From: Actinomycetota bacterium
Lineage (GTDB): Bacteria; Actinomycetota; Nitriliruptoria; Nitriliruptorales; JAHWKO01
DNA length: 41,189 nt
Reading direction: 5' to 3'
Assembly (NCBI GenBank): GCA_019347675.1
Contig: JAHWKW010000025.1
Location: 1-41,189 of the forward strand
In this document: in pieces, positions 17,453 to 24,972 of the stretch
Numbering within the stretch: the first letter of the stretch is position 1
Layout: each line of letters starts with the position of its first letter
Made by a program: the position numbers and the translations under genes
The notes under the pieces: generated by a model
The model's input: the letters and a program-made list of their open reading frames with translations, nothing else
Database searches by the model: none
Told to the model about the DNA's origin: nothing

Positions 17453-18271
17453 TCACAGGCCGAGGACGGTCCGGGCCAGGCGGTCTCTGAGCGCGGTCGG
17501 CACCAGCGGTCCCCCCCATCGCAGCGCGACCGCCTCGGCACCCACCCAGTAGTTCGCTCGGGGGCGCCCCGCGGTGAGCGCCGTGCCGATGACCTCTGCG
17601 ACGGCCTCTGGGGGGTGCATCCGCCCGACGAGGGCATGCAGGATACGTCGCGCGCGGTCGTAGGCGGTCTCGAAGTGCGAACCCGCGCGGTGACGGAGCA
17701 GATCGTCTTCGGCCTTCCGCCAGATGTCGGTCTCGATGCCTCCGGGTTCGATCAGGACGACTTCCACCCCGAAGGACGACACCTCGATCCGGAGAGCATC
17801 GCTGACGGCGGAGAGCGCGGCCTTGCTGGCTTGGTACCAGCCGGTCAGGGGTCCGGTGAGGTGCACGAGCGACGACGAGACGTTCACGATCCGACCTTCG
17901 GACCGTTCGCGCATGGCCGGTAACGCCAGACGCGCGAGGCGCATCGGCGCGACCACCATCGTCTCGAGTTGGCGCAGGGCATCGCCCGGCGGGACGTCCA
18001 CGACGGTCCCCACGTTGTAGTACCCGGCGTTGTTGACCAGCCCGTACAACGTCCGATCCGCCATCGCGCGCTCGCACGCGTCGGCGTCGGTGACGTCGAA
18101 CAGCATCGGCTCGACCTCCACCCCCGCCTGCTCGGCGGCCTCGACCAACCTCTCGGCCTTGTGCTGCGTGCGGGCTGAACCGAGGACGTGGAAGCCCAGC
18201 TCGGACAGGTGCAGGGCGGTGGCCAGCCCGATGCCGGAGGTGGCACCGGTGACGAGGACGGAGCGGGACAT
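17453..18271 (-). CDS. SDR family NAD(P)-dependent oxidoreductase
   Basis: A 272-residue classical SDR. TGATSGIG (residues 8-15) binds the cofactor, NNAG is conserved, Ser is in VNVSSS, and the catalytic Y-x3-K is in WYQASKAALSA; PGGIETDIW follows. The substrate cannot be deduced. It lies just upstream of the SRPBCC gene, suggesting that a hydrophobic small molecule is handled by the pair. Confidence 0.88.
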   Translation of the reverse strand: MSRSVLVTGATSGIGLATALHLSELGFHVLGSARTQHKAERLVEAAEQAGVEVEPMLFDVTDADACERAMADRTLYGLVNNAGYYNVGTVVDVPPGDALRQLETMVVAPMRLARLALPAMRERSEGRIVNVSSSLVHLTGPLTGWYQASKAALSAVSDALRIEVSSFGVEVVLIEPGGIETDIWRKAEDDLLRHRAGSHFETAYDRARRILHALVGRMHPPEAVAEVIGTALTAGRPRANYWVGAEAVALRWGGPLVPTALRDRLARTVLGL

Positions 18272-18373
18272 GGTGGCATCTTCGGTCGGCGGCGTTCGGT
18301 CGCTGTGTGGATCAGCCCGTCGACGGAGGGTGGCCTGTCAGCACGTCACCGTGTCCCCGCGATCGGCCCAGCG

Positions 18374-19060
18374 TTACTGCGGATGCACTTCCCAACGACG
18401 CGCAGCCGAGCGGGATGGCAGGGCCTCCTCGGAGAGGAAGTCGACGTCGGGGCGCTGCGCCAGCCGCGACGTCAGCTCCAGGACGGCAGTTGGGCGGCCG
18501 TAGAGGGTCATGCCCATGGCGACCCGGTCGCCGAAGGGTCGCAGGTCCAACTGCATCAGGCTGATGTCGGCATCGCCGACCAGGGCGCGCACCGCGGTGG
18601 CCGCCGACAGGTCACGGACGATCAGTTGCACGTTGATGTCCGAGCGACGTCGAGCGCCCAGGACCAGGCCGCCGACCCACTCGAGAGGCCACAGGACCAC
18701 CACCGTGATGATCACCAACGCCAACCCGGTGGCGTACGCACCGATGCCGGCGTTCAACCCTGCTGCCGCCGACCCCCACAGTGCCGCGGCCGTCGTGAGC
18801 CCGTGCGGCTTGCCGCCGGCCGCGAAGATCGCTCCACCGCCCAGGAAGCCGATGCCCGACACGATCTGTGCCGCGACGCGCGACTCGTCGACGTCGAACG
18901 GGAAGTTCGTCACCGACGCGTACGCGAACGCAGCCGCGGCCACGCCGACGACGATGTTGGTCCGAAGACCGGCGGGCTTGGCGCGAAGTTCCCGGTCCAG
19001 GCCGATCCCCGCCGCGAACGCCGCAGCCACCATCAGTCGCACGAACGGTGTCCAGTCCAC
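18374..19060 (-). CDS. mgtC: MgtC/SapB family membrane protein
   Basis: 228 residues with an N-terminal membrane domain of about four to five helices and a C-terminal cytoplasmic alpha/beta (ACT-like) domain beginning near DINVQLIVRD. The motif GLDRELRAKPAGLRTNIVVG is the family hallmark, and GIGFLGGGAIF is also typical. MgtC proteins help growth under low magnesium and modulate ATP synthase or phosphate uptake in some bacteria. The GTG at 19060 has GGAGG five bases upstream; a longer frame to 19150 lacks support. Confidence 0.92.
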   Translation of the reverse strand: MDWTPFVRLMVAAAFAAGIGLDRELRAKPAGLRTNIVVGVAAAAFAYASVTNFPFDVDESRVAAQIVSGIGFLGGGAIFAAGGKPHGLTTAAALWGSAAAGLNAGIGAYATGLALVIITVVVLWPLEWVGGLVLGARRRSDINVQLIVRDLSAATAVRALVGDADISLMQLDLRPFGDRVAMGMTLYGRPTAVLELTSRLAQRPDVDFLSEEALPSRSAARRWEVHPQ

Positions 19061-19092
19061 GACCACCTCCGGGTCGGGGCGATCGACGCTCG

Positions 19093-19467
19093 TCAGCGTC
19101 CTGCCTGCTCCCGCTCCCAACGGGCTCTGCGGATCCGCCCGCGCCGCCACGCGAACCCCGCGCCGACCGCCATCCCGAAGACGAACGACCCGAGGAGGAG
19201 CACGATCAACGGGATCCCCTCACCGGGGAAGGCGCCTCCTCTGCCGCCCCACAGCCACTCGATCGGGACCGGGTGAAGGTTGTCCAGCGACAACAGCATG
19301 AACAGCAGCGCGAGGACACCGAGCACGACCCGACCGACGGTCTGCGACAATGGCGCCGGTTCGGTGGGGGCTGGGCGTGGCTCTGGGCGCCCCTCCTGCT
19401 GTGGTGGACGTTCCGCTCCGGCCCGCTGATCTGCGTCCCCCGTCTCGTCGTCGCGACCACTCGCCAT
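19093..19467 (-). CDS. LapA-domain (DUF1049) membrane protein
   Basis: 124 residues. An N-terminal acidic/Pro-rich cytoplasmic stretch of about 45 residues is followed by two transmembrane helices (VLGVLALLFMLLSLDN and PLIVLLLGSFVFGMAVGAGF) and a basic Arg-rich end, which is the LapA architecture. In E. coli LapA assists lipopolysaccharide assembly; in actinobacteria the role is unknown. The ATG follows GGAGGGAGG. It is upstream of mgtC by 32 bases. Confidence 0.8.
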   Translation of the reverse strand: MASGRDDETGDADQRAGAERPPQQEGRPEPRPAPTEPAPLSQTVGRVVLGVLALLFMLLSLDNLHPVPIEWLWGGRGGAFPGEGIPLIVLLLGSFVFGMAVGAGFAWRRGRIRRARWEREQAGR

Positions 19468-19576
19468 GTTCGCCTCCCTCCGACGACTGGAGCGCCGATG
19501 TGGCCCACTGCCGCCGACGCTACTTCAGCCCCCATCGCGCGCCGGCGACGTCGGTACGGGGCGACAAGTGGCGGGA

Positions 19577-19582
19577 TACGCT
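19577..19582 (+). promoter_or_regulatory. Putative -10 box for the cold-shock-like gene
   Basis: TACGCT lies 31 bases before the proposed TTG start of the cold-shock-like protein. Confidence 0.3.
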
Positions 19583-19613
19583 GCGCCCGCTCGTCGGCAG
19601 GGAGCCAGCTGCG

Positions 19614-19820
19614 TTGCCCCAGGGGACGGTCAAGAGCTACGACCCGATCACCAACGAGGCCGTCATCCTCGACGATCAGCTCAATGAGCTGGTGGTGGAT
19701 CGCGAGGTCTTCGCGGCGTCGGGGCTGCGGGAGCTGCGACTGGGCCAGCGTGTCCGGTTCGAACTCGACGAAGAAGACGACGCCCCGCAGGTCACGAACC
19801 TGAACATCGTCAGCCTATGA
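19614..19820 (+). CDS. Cold-shock-domain-like small protein
   Basis: 68 residues. PQGTVKSYDPITNEAVILDD followed by a second half LRLGQRVRFELDEEDDAP matches the outline of the cold-shock beta-barrel (xGTVKxFN..., ...GxxVxFxxxxxxxxxxA.NV), but the aromatic RNP1/RNP2 residues that stack on nucleic acid are not present. Nucleic-acid binding is therefore uncertain. The best start is a TTG at 19614 with GGGAG nine bases upstream; the frame is open from 19350, but that part overlaps the LapA gene and is Arg/Pro-rich. Confidence 0.72.
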   Translation: MPQGTVKSYDPITNEAVILDDQLNELVVDREVFAASGLRELRLGQRVRFELDEEDDAPQVTNLNIVSL

Positions 19821-19867
19821 GGAGCGGGCTGCCGGGGCGGCCGTCGGCGTTCGCAGCGTCGTGACGG

Positions 19868-20668
19868 TTACTCGATGGCGGTGACCTCATCGACGACCGC
19901 TGCGCTCCGCGCCAACAGGCCCTGGCCGTGCTCCAGGCCCTGCTGCTCGGCCCACCCTCGGGTCGCTTCCAGGGTCTGGCGCAGCCGCTGTGCTGCATCC
20001 GGGGCGACCGACCCGTACTCGGCGAGTGCCGCGGACGCGACCTTGTCCGGTCCGAGCTGGACCAGCTCGCGGACCAGACCTTGCGGCTCGGGTCCATCGC
20101 GGTAGGCCAGCGCGACGGCCGTGGCGAACTCATGCGACCCATCGTCGCCGTCGGAGGCGATGATCGCCAGGTGCATCAGCGCCTTCGCCGAGAGGCGGTC
20201 GGTGTCGGCGACAGCCTCGACGATCTCGGCGTAGGGGCCGAGCTCGTCGGCGGTGAGCAGCGTGCCGGGCAGGCGCAGGTACTTGGCACGGACCGGGACG
20301 TTCTGGTGGACCTCGAGGTCGACGGGAGGCTCTGCCTGGGTCAGCCAGTCACGCAACTGCCGTGCCGCGTCCCAGTAGGCCGCGGCGCCACCGTCGCGGG
20401 CGGCCCCCGGTGTGGCGATCACCTTGGCCGGATCCACCGTGAAGGTGATCAGGCCCCGGCCATGCTCGCCGATGTGGGTCCGGGCGTGATCCAGCGACAG
20501 GTACGCCGAGACCCGGCGGCCGTGAGCGTAGGTCCCCGGAGCCTGGCGATCCTCGACGCCGGGGGGACCCAACCGGTCGCTGAGGTCCGCCCGGGTGCGC
20601 AGCCCCTGCTCCTCGATCAGCGGCAGGCGGCGCAGTCGGGTCAGGTGCCAGACGGTGACACGGGCCAC
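19868..20668 (-). CDS. Unknown protein, possible ADP-ribosyltransferase-like N-terminal domain
   Basis: A 266-residue protein that I do not recognise with certainty. The N-terminus VTVWHLTRLRRLPLIEEQGL, then RADLSD, resembles the His motif of DarT/KptA-type ADP-ribosyltransferase folds (xHxT...L..I...GL). SAYLSLDHA and DLEVHQNVPV could supply the later Tyr and Glu positions. The C-terminal half is helical and Ala-rich. The GTG at 20668 has GGAGG six bases upstream; the open frame to 20818 overlaps the next gene. It lies 26 bases after a small coiled-coil gene and probably shares its transcript. The fold call is inference from short motifs only. Confidence 0.55.
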   Translation of the reverse strand: MARVTVWHLTRLRRLPLIEEQGLRTRADLSDRLGPPGVEDRQAPGTYAHGRRVSAYLSLDHARTHIGEHGRGLITFTVDPAKVIATPGAARDGGAAAYWDAARQLRDWLTQAEPPVDLEVHQNVPVRAKYLRLPGTLLTADELGPYAEIVEAVADTDRLSAKALMHLAIIASDGDDGSHEFATAVALAYRDGPEPQGLVRELVQLGPDKVASAALAEYGSVAPDAAQRLRQTLEATRGWAEQQGLEHGQGLLARSAAVVDEVTAIE

Positions 20669-20694
20669 GTGATGCCTCCATCGTTGGCCGCGCC

Positions 20695-20967
20695 CTAGCG
20701 CCGCCGGGCGCGGACCTCTCGCCGGTCGAGCTCGGCGACCAACCGCTCCAGCTGCTGCTCGGCGCGGGCCAGGTCGTCCTGCGCGGACTGGGAGATGGCG
20801 ATCAACTGCCGTTGCCACCGGCCCCTGGCGTCCCGGGACAGCCTGACGTCGTCGAGGCGCGCGTGGACGTCGCGGAGTCGGCGCGTCAGCGCCAGGACGC
20901 GGTCGGCGTCGAGCAGGCTGGCGTCGTCGCCAGCTCTGCTGTCTCGCCCACCCTGGTGGTCGCCCAC
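20695..20967 (-). CDS. Small coiled-coil protein, probably leaderless
   Basis: 90 residues, mostly one long charged helix (DADRVLALTRRLRDVHARLD; then QSAQDDLARAEQQLERLVAE) with a basic Arg-rich end. No function is recognised. The GTG at 20967 has no ribosome binding site, but TACCCT (20980-20975, minus) ends exactly seven bases before it, the geometry of a leaderless transcript. The frame is open to 21237, but that part is antisense to the aldo/keto reductase. It is the first gene of a two-gene unit with the possible ADP-ribosyltransferase-like protein; an antitoxin or adaptor role is only a guess. Confidence 0.55.
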   Translation of the reverse strand: MGDHQGGRDSRAGDDASLLDADRVLALTRRLRDVHARLDDVRLSRDARGRWQRQLIAISQSAQDDLARAEQQLERLVAELDRREVRARRR

Positions 20968-20973
20968 GCGGCC

Positions 20974-20980
20974 TAGGGTA
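20974..20980. promoter_or_regulatory. Overlapping divergent -10 boxes (TAGGGTA)
   Basis: The seven bases tagggta contain TAGGGT on the plus strand (20974-20979, 36 bases before the aldo/keto reductase start) and TACCCT on the minus strand (20980-20975, seven bases before the coiled-coil gene start). Both match the TANNNT pattern of other starts in the window. Confidence 0.4.
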
Positions 20981-21015
20981 ACCGCGGCGGGAGGGGCGAC
21001 CGGAGAGGCCACGGC

Positions 21016-21960
21016 GTGCGCTACGTCAACCTCGGTGCGAGCGGCGTGAAGGTCAGCGTGCTCGCGCTCGGATCGTGGCTCACCTACGGGGGGACGGTCG
21101 AGGACCGGGTCGCGCGCGAGTGCGTCGGCGTCGCGCTCGACAGCGGCGTGAACCTCATCGACACCGCCGACGTGTACAAGTGCGGCGAGGCCGAGCGGGT
21201 CCTCGGCGACCTGCTCAGCGGCCGCGACCGGCGGCACGTCGTGCTCGCCACCAAGGTCTACTTCCCGATGAGCGACGACGTGAACGACCGCGGGTTGTCA
21301 CGCAAGCACGTGACCGAGTCGATCGACGCGTCGCTGCGGCGCCTGCGCACCGACTACGTCGACCTCTACCAGTGCCACCGCTACGACACGACCACGCCGA
21401 CCGATGAGGTGGTGGCCACGATGGGTGATCTGGTCCGCCGGGGGAAGGTGCTCTACTGGGGCGTGTCGATGTGGCGCCCGGAACGGATCGTGGAGGCCTG
21501 CACCCTCGCCGACGCGCTCAACGTCCCACGGCCCGTCAGCAACCAGCCGGTCTACTCGCTGCTGGAGCGTGGCATCGAGTCGGCGGTGCTGCCGATCAGC
21601 CGTGAGTACGGACTGGGTCAGATCGCCTACAGCCCGCTGGCCCAAGGTGTCCTCACCGGGAAGTACAGCGGCGGGGACGTGCCGCGAGGATCCCGCGCCG
21701 CCGGCGAGGCCCGTCGCTTCGTCGAGCGCTACCTGGACGAGGCGTCCCTGGACAAGGTCGACCGCATGGGTCGGCTGGCCGCCGAACTCGACCTCAGCCA
21801 CGCACAGCTGGCGCTGGCGTGGGTGCTTCACCAGGACGGCGTCGCCTCGGCCATCTTCGGGGCGTCCCGCCCCGAGCAGGTCCGCGAGAACGTCGCGTCC
21901 GCGGAGGTCGAGTTGGACCGGGACACGCTCGACCGCCTCGACGAGCTGTTCGCGAGCTGA
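21016..21960 (+). CDS. Aldo/keto reductase
   Basis: 314 residues in a (beta/alpha)8 barrel of the voltage-gated-K-channel-beta-like class. The catalytic tetrad is visible: Asp and Tyr in DTADVYKCGEAE, Lys in LATKVYF and His in LYQCHRYD. GVSMW and the NADP-binding end (IFGASRPEQVRENV) are typical. The GTG at 21016 has GGAGAGG seven bases upstream. The substrate is unknown. The stop lies 12 bases from the convergent serB stop. Confidence 0.93.
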   Translation: MRYVNLGASGVKVSVLALGSWLTYGGTVEDRVARECVGVALDSGVNLIDTADVYKCGEAERVLGDLLSGRDRRHVVLATKVYFPMSDDVNDRGLSRKHVTESIDASLRRLRTDYVDLYQCHRYDTTTPTDEVVATMGDLVRRGKVLYWGVSMWRPERIVEACTLADALNVPRPVSNQPVYSLLERGIESAVLPISREYGLGQIAYSPLAQGVLTGKYSGGDVPRGSRAAGEARRFVERYLDEASLDKVDRMGRLAAELDLSHAQLALAWVLHQDGVASAIFGASRPEQVRENVASAEVELDRDTLDRLDELFAS

Positions 21961-21972
21961 CCGCGGCCGACG

Positions 21973-23214
21973 TCACAGCGGAGGCACGCCCCGCACCGGG
22001 ACGGGATCGCCGCGGTCACGCAGGTCACGTTCGTCGGCGGCCTCCACCTCGTCGCGTCGGATGCCCAGCACGAACAGCACCGCGTCGAGGTAGGGGACCG
22101 ACACGCTGGTGTCGGCAGCTTCCCGGACCGCGGGTTTGGCGTTGAACGCCACGCCGAGTCCAGCCCGCGCCAGCATGTCCAGGTCGTTGGCGCCGTCCCC
22201 GATCGCCACGGTCTGTTCGAGCGGGATGTTCTCGCGGCGGGCGACCTCCTCGAGGACGTCGGCCTTGGCGGCGCGGTCGAGGACGCGCCCGATCAGCCGG
22301 CCGGTGACCCGCCCGTCGACGATCTGCAGCTCGTTGGCGTAGCAGTGGGCGATCCCGAGCTCCGCCGCCAGCGGGTCGGTGAAGAGCGAGAAGCCGCCGG
22401 ACACGATCGCGACCTGGAAGCCCAGACGCTTCAGGGTCCGCACGAACGTCCGCGCGCCGGGTGTGAGCCGCACACGTGCCCGGACCCGCTCCAGTGCGTC
22501 ACGGTCGAGTCCGGCCAGTAGCGCCACCCGGGCGCGGAGAGCCTCACCGAAGTCGAGTTCGCCCGCCATCGCCCGTTCGGTGACGTCGCGGACACGGTCG
22601 GCGGTGCCCGCCTCCTCGGCCAACAGATCGATCACCTCGTCCTGGATCAGGGTCGAGTCGACGTCCATCACCACCAGGCGCTTCGCGCGCCGTTCGAGCC
22701 CCTCACGCTGGACCGCCACGTCGATCGCGTGCTCGGCGGCGGCGTGCAGCAGCCCGGCGCGCAGCGTGTCCGCGTGGCCGCCGGACACCACGAGTTCGTA
22801 GCTGACGACGGGATAGCGCGACAGGCGCACGATCCGGTCGATGTTGGCTCCGGCACCGGCGATCCGGTGCGCGACCGCGGCCAGCGCCGCCGCGGTCAGG
22901 GGCGCCCCGATCACCGTCACCGCGTAGCGCTGGCGCGGCGGCGTCGCGACGTGCGCCTCGACGGGTTCGAAGTCGACCTCGAGCCCGCGTTCCCAGCCCA
23001 GGAACAGGATGTCCTTCACGACCCGGTCACTGGTCCGGTCCCCGCCGGCCGGCAGACCAACCAGCAAGTCGAGGGTGAGGCGATCGCGGGTGGTGACCTG
23101 CTCCATGTCGTAGACGTCCACGCCGCCGGCCGCCAGGACGTCCAGGAGGGCTGCGGTGATGCCGGGCTGGTCACGTCCCGAGACGCGAACGAGGAGGGTC
23201 CGCCGGTCGTCCAT
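21973..23214 (-). CDS. serB: Phosphoserine phosphatase with N-terminal ACT domains
   Basis: SerB makes L-serine from phosphoserine. In 413 residues an N-terminal ACT region (LLVRVSGRDQPGITAALLDV and a second repeat from about residue 95) precedes a HAD phosphatase domain with nucleophile motif DVDSTLIQ near residue 187, SGGF, and GDGANDLDM near residue 340. ACT domains usually sense serine or another amino acid. The ATG at 23214 has no ribosome binding site, but TACGCT ends seven bases upstream, suggesting leaderless translation. The frame extends to 23802 through non-conserved, low-complexity sequence that I reject. Confidence 0.95.
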   Translation of the reverse strand: MDDRRTLLVRVSGRDQPGITAALLDVLAAGGVDVYDMEQVTTRDRLTLDLLVGLPAGGDRTSDRVVKDILFLGWERGLEVDFEPVEAHVATPPRQRYAVTVIGAPLTAAALAAVAHRIAGAGANIDRIVRLSRYPVVSYELVVSGGHADTLRAGLLHAAAEHAIDVAVQREGLERRAKRLVVMDVDSTLIQDEVIDLLAEEAGTADRVRDVTERAMAGELDFGEALRARVALLAGLDRDALERVRARVRLTPGARTFVRTLKRLGFQVAIVSGGFSLFTDPLAAELGIAHCYANELQIVDGRVTGRLIGRVLDRAAKADVLEEVARRENIPLEQTVAIGDGANDLDMLARAGLGVAFNAKPAVREAADTSVSVPYLDAVLFVLGIRRDEVEAADERDLRDRGDPVPVRGVPPL

Positions 23215-23221
23215 CCGCGCG

Positions 23222-23227
23222 AGCGTA
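23222..23227 (-). promoter_or_regulatory. -10 box of a probable leaderless serB transcript
   Basis: TACGCT on the minus strand ends seven bases before the serB ATG, so the first transcribed base would be at or next to the start codon. No ribosome binding site is present. Confidence 0.4.
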
Positions 23228-23339
23228 CCGACGGTCACCGCGTCCTCGGACGGGCAGTGGTCACTGCCAGCCACCACGGCCGTCGCGACCGTCGATGCAC
23301 GCCGGGATCCGCGGTCGGCCGTCCGGCGCCGGCCGCCCC

Positions 23340-23345
23340 TACACT
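23340..23345 (+). promoter_or_regulatory. -10 box of a probable leaderless propeller-protein transcript
   Basis: TACACT ends eight bases before the ATG at 23354. No Shine-Dalgarno sequence lies between them. Confidence 0.4.
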
Positions 23346-23353
23346 GCGCCGCC

Positions 23354-24946
23354 ATGCGTCCTCGGACGGCGCGTCCCCGCCGACCTGCGATCCTGACCGC
23401 ACAGCTGCTCGCGGCAGGCGCTCTCGCCGTCCTCGCCGCCGGGACGCTGATGACGGCGAGCCGGCTGGGAGAGCCGGTCCCGGCGCCGCTCCCAGCGCCC
23501 GAGCCGCTGCCCGAGCCGCCTGCCCCACCGACCTCCGCGCCGGTCGCCGCTGCCCCCACCCCGTCGCCCACCCCGACCCTGCACCCGCTGGTGGACCGCA
23601 GCAGCGTCGGGGCGCCGTGGGGAACGGTGGCCGGCGTGCTGCAGTTCCGTGGGAACCCCACCCGGACGTGGTACGGGCTCGGTCCGGTTCCGTCCTCCCC
23701 GCAGGTGCGCTGGCGGTACCCGGACGAGCCGATGTGCACCGACGAGCCGATCCGCTCCCGGGCGGGGACCGCCGACCCGCCGGTGAAGCGCTGGTGCGGC
23801 ACCGGGTGGACCGGTCAGCCGGCGGTGTGGGAACGCCCCGACGGCGTGGTCGAGGTTGTCGTCGGTGCGTACGACGGGGCGGTGCACTTCATCAGCGCGA
23901 CGTCGGGCCGGGCGCTGCGACCGCCGTTCGAGACCGGCCACATCATCAAAGGCTCGGTGACGCTCGACCCCGATGGGTTCCCCCTGCTGTACACCGGGTC
24001 GCGCGACGGCTACCTGCGGGTGGTGGCGCTCGACCGTGACGGCCCGACGCAGCTGTGGGCGCTTCCGGCCAACCGCAGCCGGATCTGGAACGACGACTGG
24101 GACGGCAACCCCACGATCGTCGACGGGTTGCTGGTCACCGGCGGGGAGGACGGCTGGTTCTACGTGATCGACCTCAAGCGCGGCTACGACGCGGCGGGCC
24201 GGGTCACCGTCGACCCGACGGTCGTCGTGCAGCTGCCCGGCTGGGATCAAAAGCTGCTCCGCGCAGTCGGGGATCGCAACGTCAGCTTCGAGAGCTCCGT
24301 CGCGATCTTCGAGGGCCACGCGTTCGTCGCGAACTCCGCGGGGCGCGTGATCGGGTACGACCTCAGCCAGGTCCGCGACGGCCACGCGCCCGTGGTGTTC
24401 GAGTACTGGACCGGTGACGACACCGACGCGACGATCGTCATCGACCGTGACGGGATGCTGTACGTGGCATCGGAGCTCGAGCGCCGGACCGCCCGTGGCC
24501 GACAGGTCGGCCAGCTCGTCAAGCTGGACCGCGACCGCCCGGGTGACCCGCGGGTGTGGGGGCTGGACGTTCCCGCTCGCCCGGGCGCCCCCGCGAACGA
24601 ACCCGGGGGGATCTGGGGAACACCGGCCCTGCACGAGGGTGTCCTGTACGTCACCACCCACGCCGGCGACCTGTTGGCGGTCGACAGCGCCGACGGACAG
24701 GTCGTGTGGCGGGAACCCATCGGGTACCACGAGTGGTCATCGCCCGTGGTCGTCGACGACACGCTGATCGTGGGTGCGTGCCAACGCGCCGGGATGTTGG
24801 CGTTCGATGTCCGCGATCCGCGCCGTCCGCGACCCCGCTGGTCGGTGCAGCTGGGCGGCTGCGTGGAGAGCACCCCGGCGGTGTGGCGGGGCGGGATCTA
24901 CGTCGGGTCCCGCGACGGCTTCGTGTACGCGGTCGGAGACCGCTGA
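23354..24946 (+). CDS. Exported PQQ-like beta-propeller repeat protein
   Basis: 530 residues. A basic N-terminus and one hydrophobic helix (about residues 12-35) form a signal anchor, followed by a Pro/Ala-rich linker to about residue 80 and then a beta-propeller. Propeller blades are marked by repeated elements such as GAYDGAVHFISATSGR, GSRDGYLRVVALDRDG, GGEDGWFYVIDLKRG, THAGDLLAVDSADGQVVWR and GSRDGFVYAVGD. The repeats resemble PQQ/YVTN/BamB-like blades, but PQQ ligands are not evident, so a scaffold or binding role outside the membrane is more likely than an enzyme. An ATG with a leaderless-type -10 box sets the start. It is divergent from serB and followed by dapC after 26 bases. Confidence 0.85.
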   Translation: MRPRTARPRRPAILTAQLLAAGALAVLAAGTLMTASRLGEPVPAPLPAPEPLPEPPAPPTSAPVAAAPTPSPTPTLHPLVDRSSVGAPWGTVAGVLQFRGNPTRTWYGLGPVPSSPQVRWRYPDEPMCTDEPIRSRAGTADPPVKRWCGTGWTGQPAVWERPDGVVEVVVGAYDGAVHFISATSGRALRPPFETGHIIKGSVTLDPDGFPLLYTGSRDGYLRVVALDRDGPTQLWALPANRSRIWNDDWDGNPTIVDGLLVTGGEDGWFYVIDLKRGYDAAGRVTVDPTVVVQLPGWDQKLLRAVGDRNVSFESSVAIFEGHAFVANSAGRVIGYDLSQVRDGHAPVVFEYWTGDDTDATIVIDRDGMLYVASELERRTARGRQVGQLVKLDRDRPGDPRVWGLDVPARPGAPANEPGGIWGTPALHEGVLYVTTHAGDLLAVDSADGQVVWREPIGYHEWSSPVVVDDTLIVGACQRAGMLAFDVRDPRRPRPRWSVQLGGCVESTPAVWRGGIYVGSRDGFVYAVGDR

Positions 24947-24957
24947 GCGACCCGGCC

Positions 24958-24963
24958 TACGCT
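24958..24963 (+). promoter_or_regulatory. -10 box of a probable leaderless dapC transcript
   Basis: TACGCT ends nine bases before the dapC ATG at 24973, and no ribosome binding site is visible. The spacing is slightly longer than at serB. Confidence 0.33.
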
Positions 24964-24972
24964 TTCGTCCCC

